DNA of 54,001 bases, taken from Flavobacterium xinjiangense. Lineage in GTDB: Bacteria; Bacteroidota; Bacteroidia; Flavobacteriales; Flavobacteriaceae. The stretch lies in NCBI RefSeq assembly GCF_900142885.1, contig NZ_FRCL01000018.1, forward strand, positions 1 through 54,001. The letters are read 5' to 3'. The notes below the pieces were generated by a model. The model saw only the letters and a list, made by a program, of their open reading frames with translations, had not been told where the DNA came from and did no database searches. The position numbers were made by a program, and so were the translations under genes. Below, piece after piece: positions 53,193 through 54,001 of the stretch (positions within the stretch are counted from its first letter, which is position 1; each line of letters starts with the position of its first letter).

Positions 53193-54001
53193 ATGAAAAA
53201 AATAATTTTACTCTTCCTATTTTTTTTAGCCTCTAAAACTTTTGCTCAAACAAATGGTATTACCTATCAAGCCGTGATTTTAAATCCAAATGTAGGACAA
53301 ACAACTAATTCTAATAATTCAAATTCTCCGTTAGTTGATAAAGATGTTTGCCTCTTGTTTAAATTCTATGATGAGTTTTCAAAATTAGAATATCAGGAAG
53401 TTATTCAAACTAAAACTGATCAATATGGCATGGTTAATTTAATCATCGGTACCGGATCACAAACGGATGGTTATGCTACTTCTTTTGAAACAATTTCATG
53501 GGATTCTATGAAAAAAAGTCTGGTAGTAGGTATTAGTACTTCAGGAAGTTGCTCAGCATTTACGGAAATCAGTAATCAACCTTTTACTTATGTTCCTTTT
53601 GCTTATTCTGCAACAAATGCTGCTAATGTTACCGGAGTTGTTTCTATTGAAAACGGAGGAACTAACGCAACAACGCTTCTTGAGGCAAAAAAGAACCTAG
53701 GTTTTCAAAATATCGATAACACAAGTGATTTAAATAAACCTGTCAGTTTGGCGACTAAAACAGTACTAGACAGTAAAGAAATTGCATCTAATAAAAGTTC
53801 AGATGTTAATGTTGACGGTGATTCTAGTACAAAATACCCTACAGTTAAAGCAGTTAAAACCTATTTTGACACTACTATTTCAAATAGTAATACAGCTTTA
53901 CAATTTGAAATTTCAAGAGCTACAACAGCTGAAGGTATTTTGACTTCAGATCTGACTTCAGAAACTGCAGCAAGAACCTCAGCGGATACTGCTTTACAAA
54001 C
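53193..54001 (+). CDS. Tail-fibre-like surface protein (5' part, runs off the window)
   Basis: This frame is open from ATG 53193 to the window end (269 codons seen). A signal peptide (MKKIILLFLFFLASKTFAQ) is followed by a domain of about 130 residues with a PFTYVPFAYSATNA ending. Then come modules typical of phage tail fibres and Bacteroidota surface proteins: GVVSIENGGTNATTLLEAKK, QNIDNTSDLNKPVS, and SSDVNVDGDSSTKYPTVKAVK. The last part (SRATTAEGILTSDLTSETAAR) looks like the start of a trimeric coiled-coil. It is probably long and exported; a T9SS domain could lie beyond the window. It follows the short T9SS gene by about 220 bp. Confidence 0.8.
   Translation, partial: MKKIILLFLFFLASKTFAQTNGITYQAVILNPNVGQTTNSNNSNSPLVDKDVCLLFKFYDEFSKLEYQEVIQTKTDQYGMVNLIIGTGSQTDGYATSFETISWDSMKKSLVVGISTSGSCSAFTEISNQPFTYVPFAYSATNAANVTGVVSIENGGTNATTLLEAKKNLGFQNIDNTSDLNKPVSLATKTVLDSKEIASNKSSDVNVDGDSSTKYPTVKAVKTYFDTTISNSNTALQFEISRATTAEGILTSDLTSETAARTSADTALQ

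Overview
The window looks like a chromosomal segment of a Flavobacterium-like member of the Bacteroidota (Flavobacteriia). The DNA is AT-rich and starts are not preceded by obvious Shine-Dalgarno sequences. Several promoters fit the Bacteroidota consensus (TTG, about 20 bp, then TAnnTTTG). Characteristic families are present: a type IX secretion (T9SS) sorting domain, BshA of bacillithiol synthesis, a fused CcsBA, a 7-TM AraC regulator, DUF4159, and M43 lipoproteins. Names rest on motif recognition in the translated sequence; no database search was run.

Layout. 1-350: 3' end of an IS3-family (IS150-like) insertion sequence. 370-2381: NlpC/P60 peptidase and acetyl-CoA acetyltransferase, both on the minus strand. 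2611-2883: tRNA-Ser(GCT), tRNA-Pro(TGG) and tRNA-Arg(TCT), with a clear promoter and terminator. 2978-6479: D-Ala-D-Ala dipeptidase, a small exported protein, a THUMP-like methyltransferase and an AI-2E family permease. 6504-10158: three tandem M43 metalloprotease lipoprotein genes, each followed by the same terminator hairpin. 10480-17516: DUF4159 protein, rsmE and tsaD (minus), diverging from a very large tamB-like gene (plus). 17833-20891: pfkA, gap and an N-acetylglucosamine-kinase-like ATPase. 21035-24249: ridA and lptD (minus). 24383-31286: two tandem N-acetylmuramoyl-L-alanine amidases, an MlaD protein, an HdrDE/DsrMK-like iron-sulfur pair, a PAP2 phosphatase and a small conserved protein. 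31300-39868: a GH3/serine-hydrolase fusion, a second PAP2 protein, an MFS transporter with a heavy-metal P-type ATPase, bshA and a PrcB-like lipoprotein. 39923-47664 (all minus): two small exported proteins, a BamA-like barrel, a second AI-2E permease, then the run MscS-Maf-UbiA-KdsC-DUF2520. 47866-51009: ccsBA. 51038-54001: an AraC-family membrane regulator, a short T9SS cargo protein, and the start of a tail-fibre-like surface protein that leaves the window.

Cell-envelope work is the dominant theme. LptD, TamB, the BamA-like protein, KdsC and MlaD serve outer-membrane and LPS biogenesis or lipid traffic. The amidases, GH3/serine hydrolase, VanX-like dipeptidase, NlpC/P60 and the GlcNAc-kinase-like protein fit peptidoglycan turnover and recycling. 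The metalloproteases, T9SS cargo and tail-fibre-like protein are exposed or secreted factors. The rest is mainly central metabolism and RNA modification.

Most of the window is ordinary core chromosome. The parts most worth a second look are the triplicated metalloprotease cassette, the AraC/T9SS/tail-fibre locus at the right edge, the amidase duplication, and two start-site problems (tamB and lptD).
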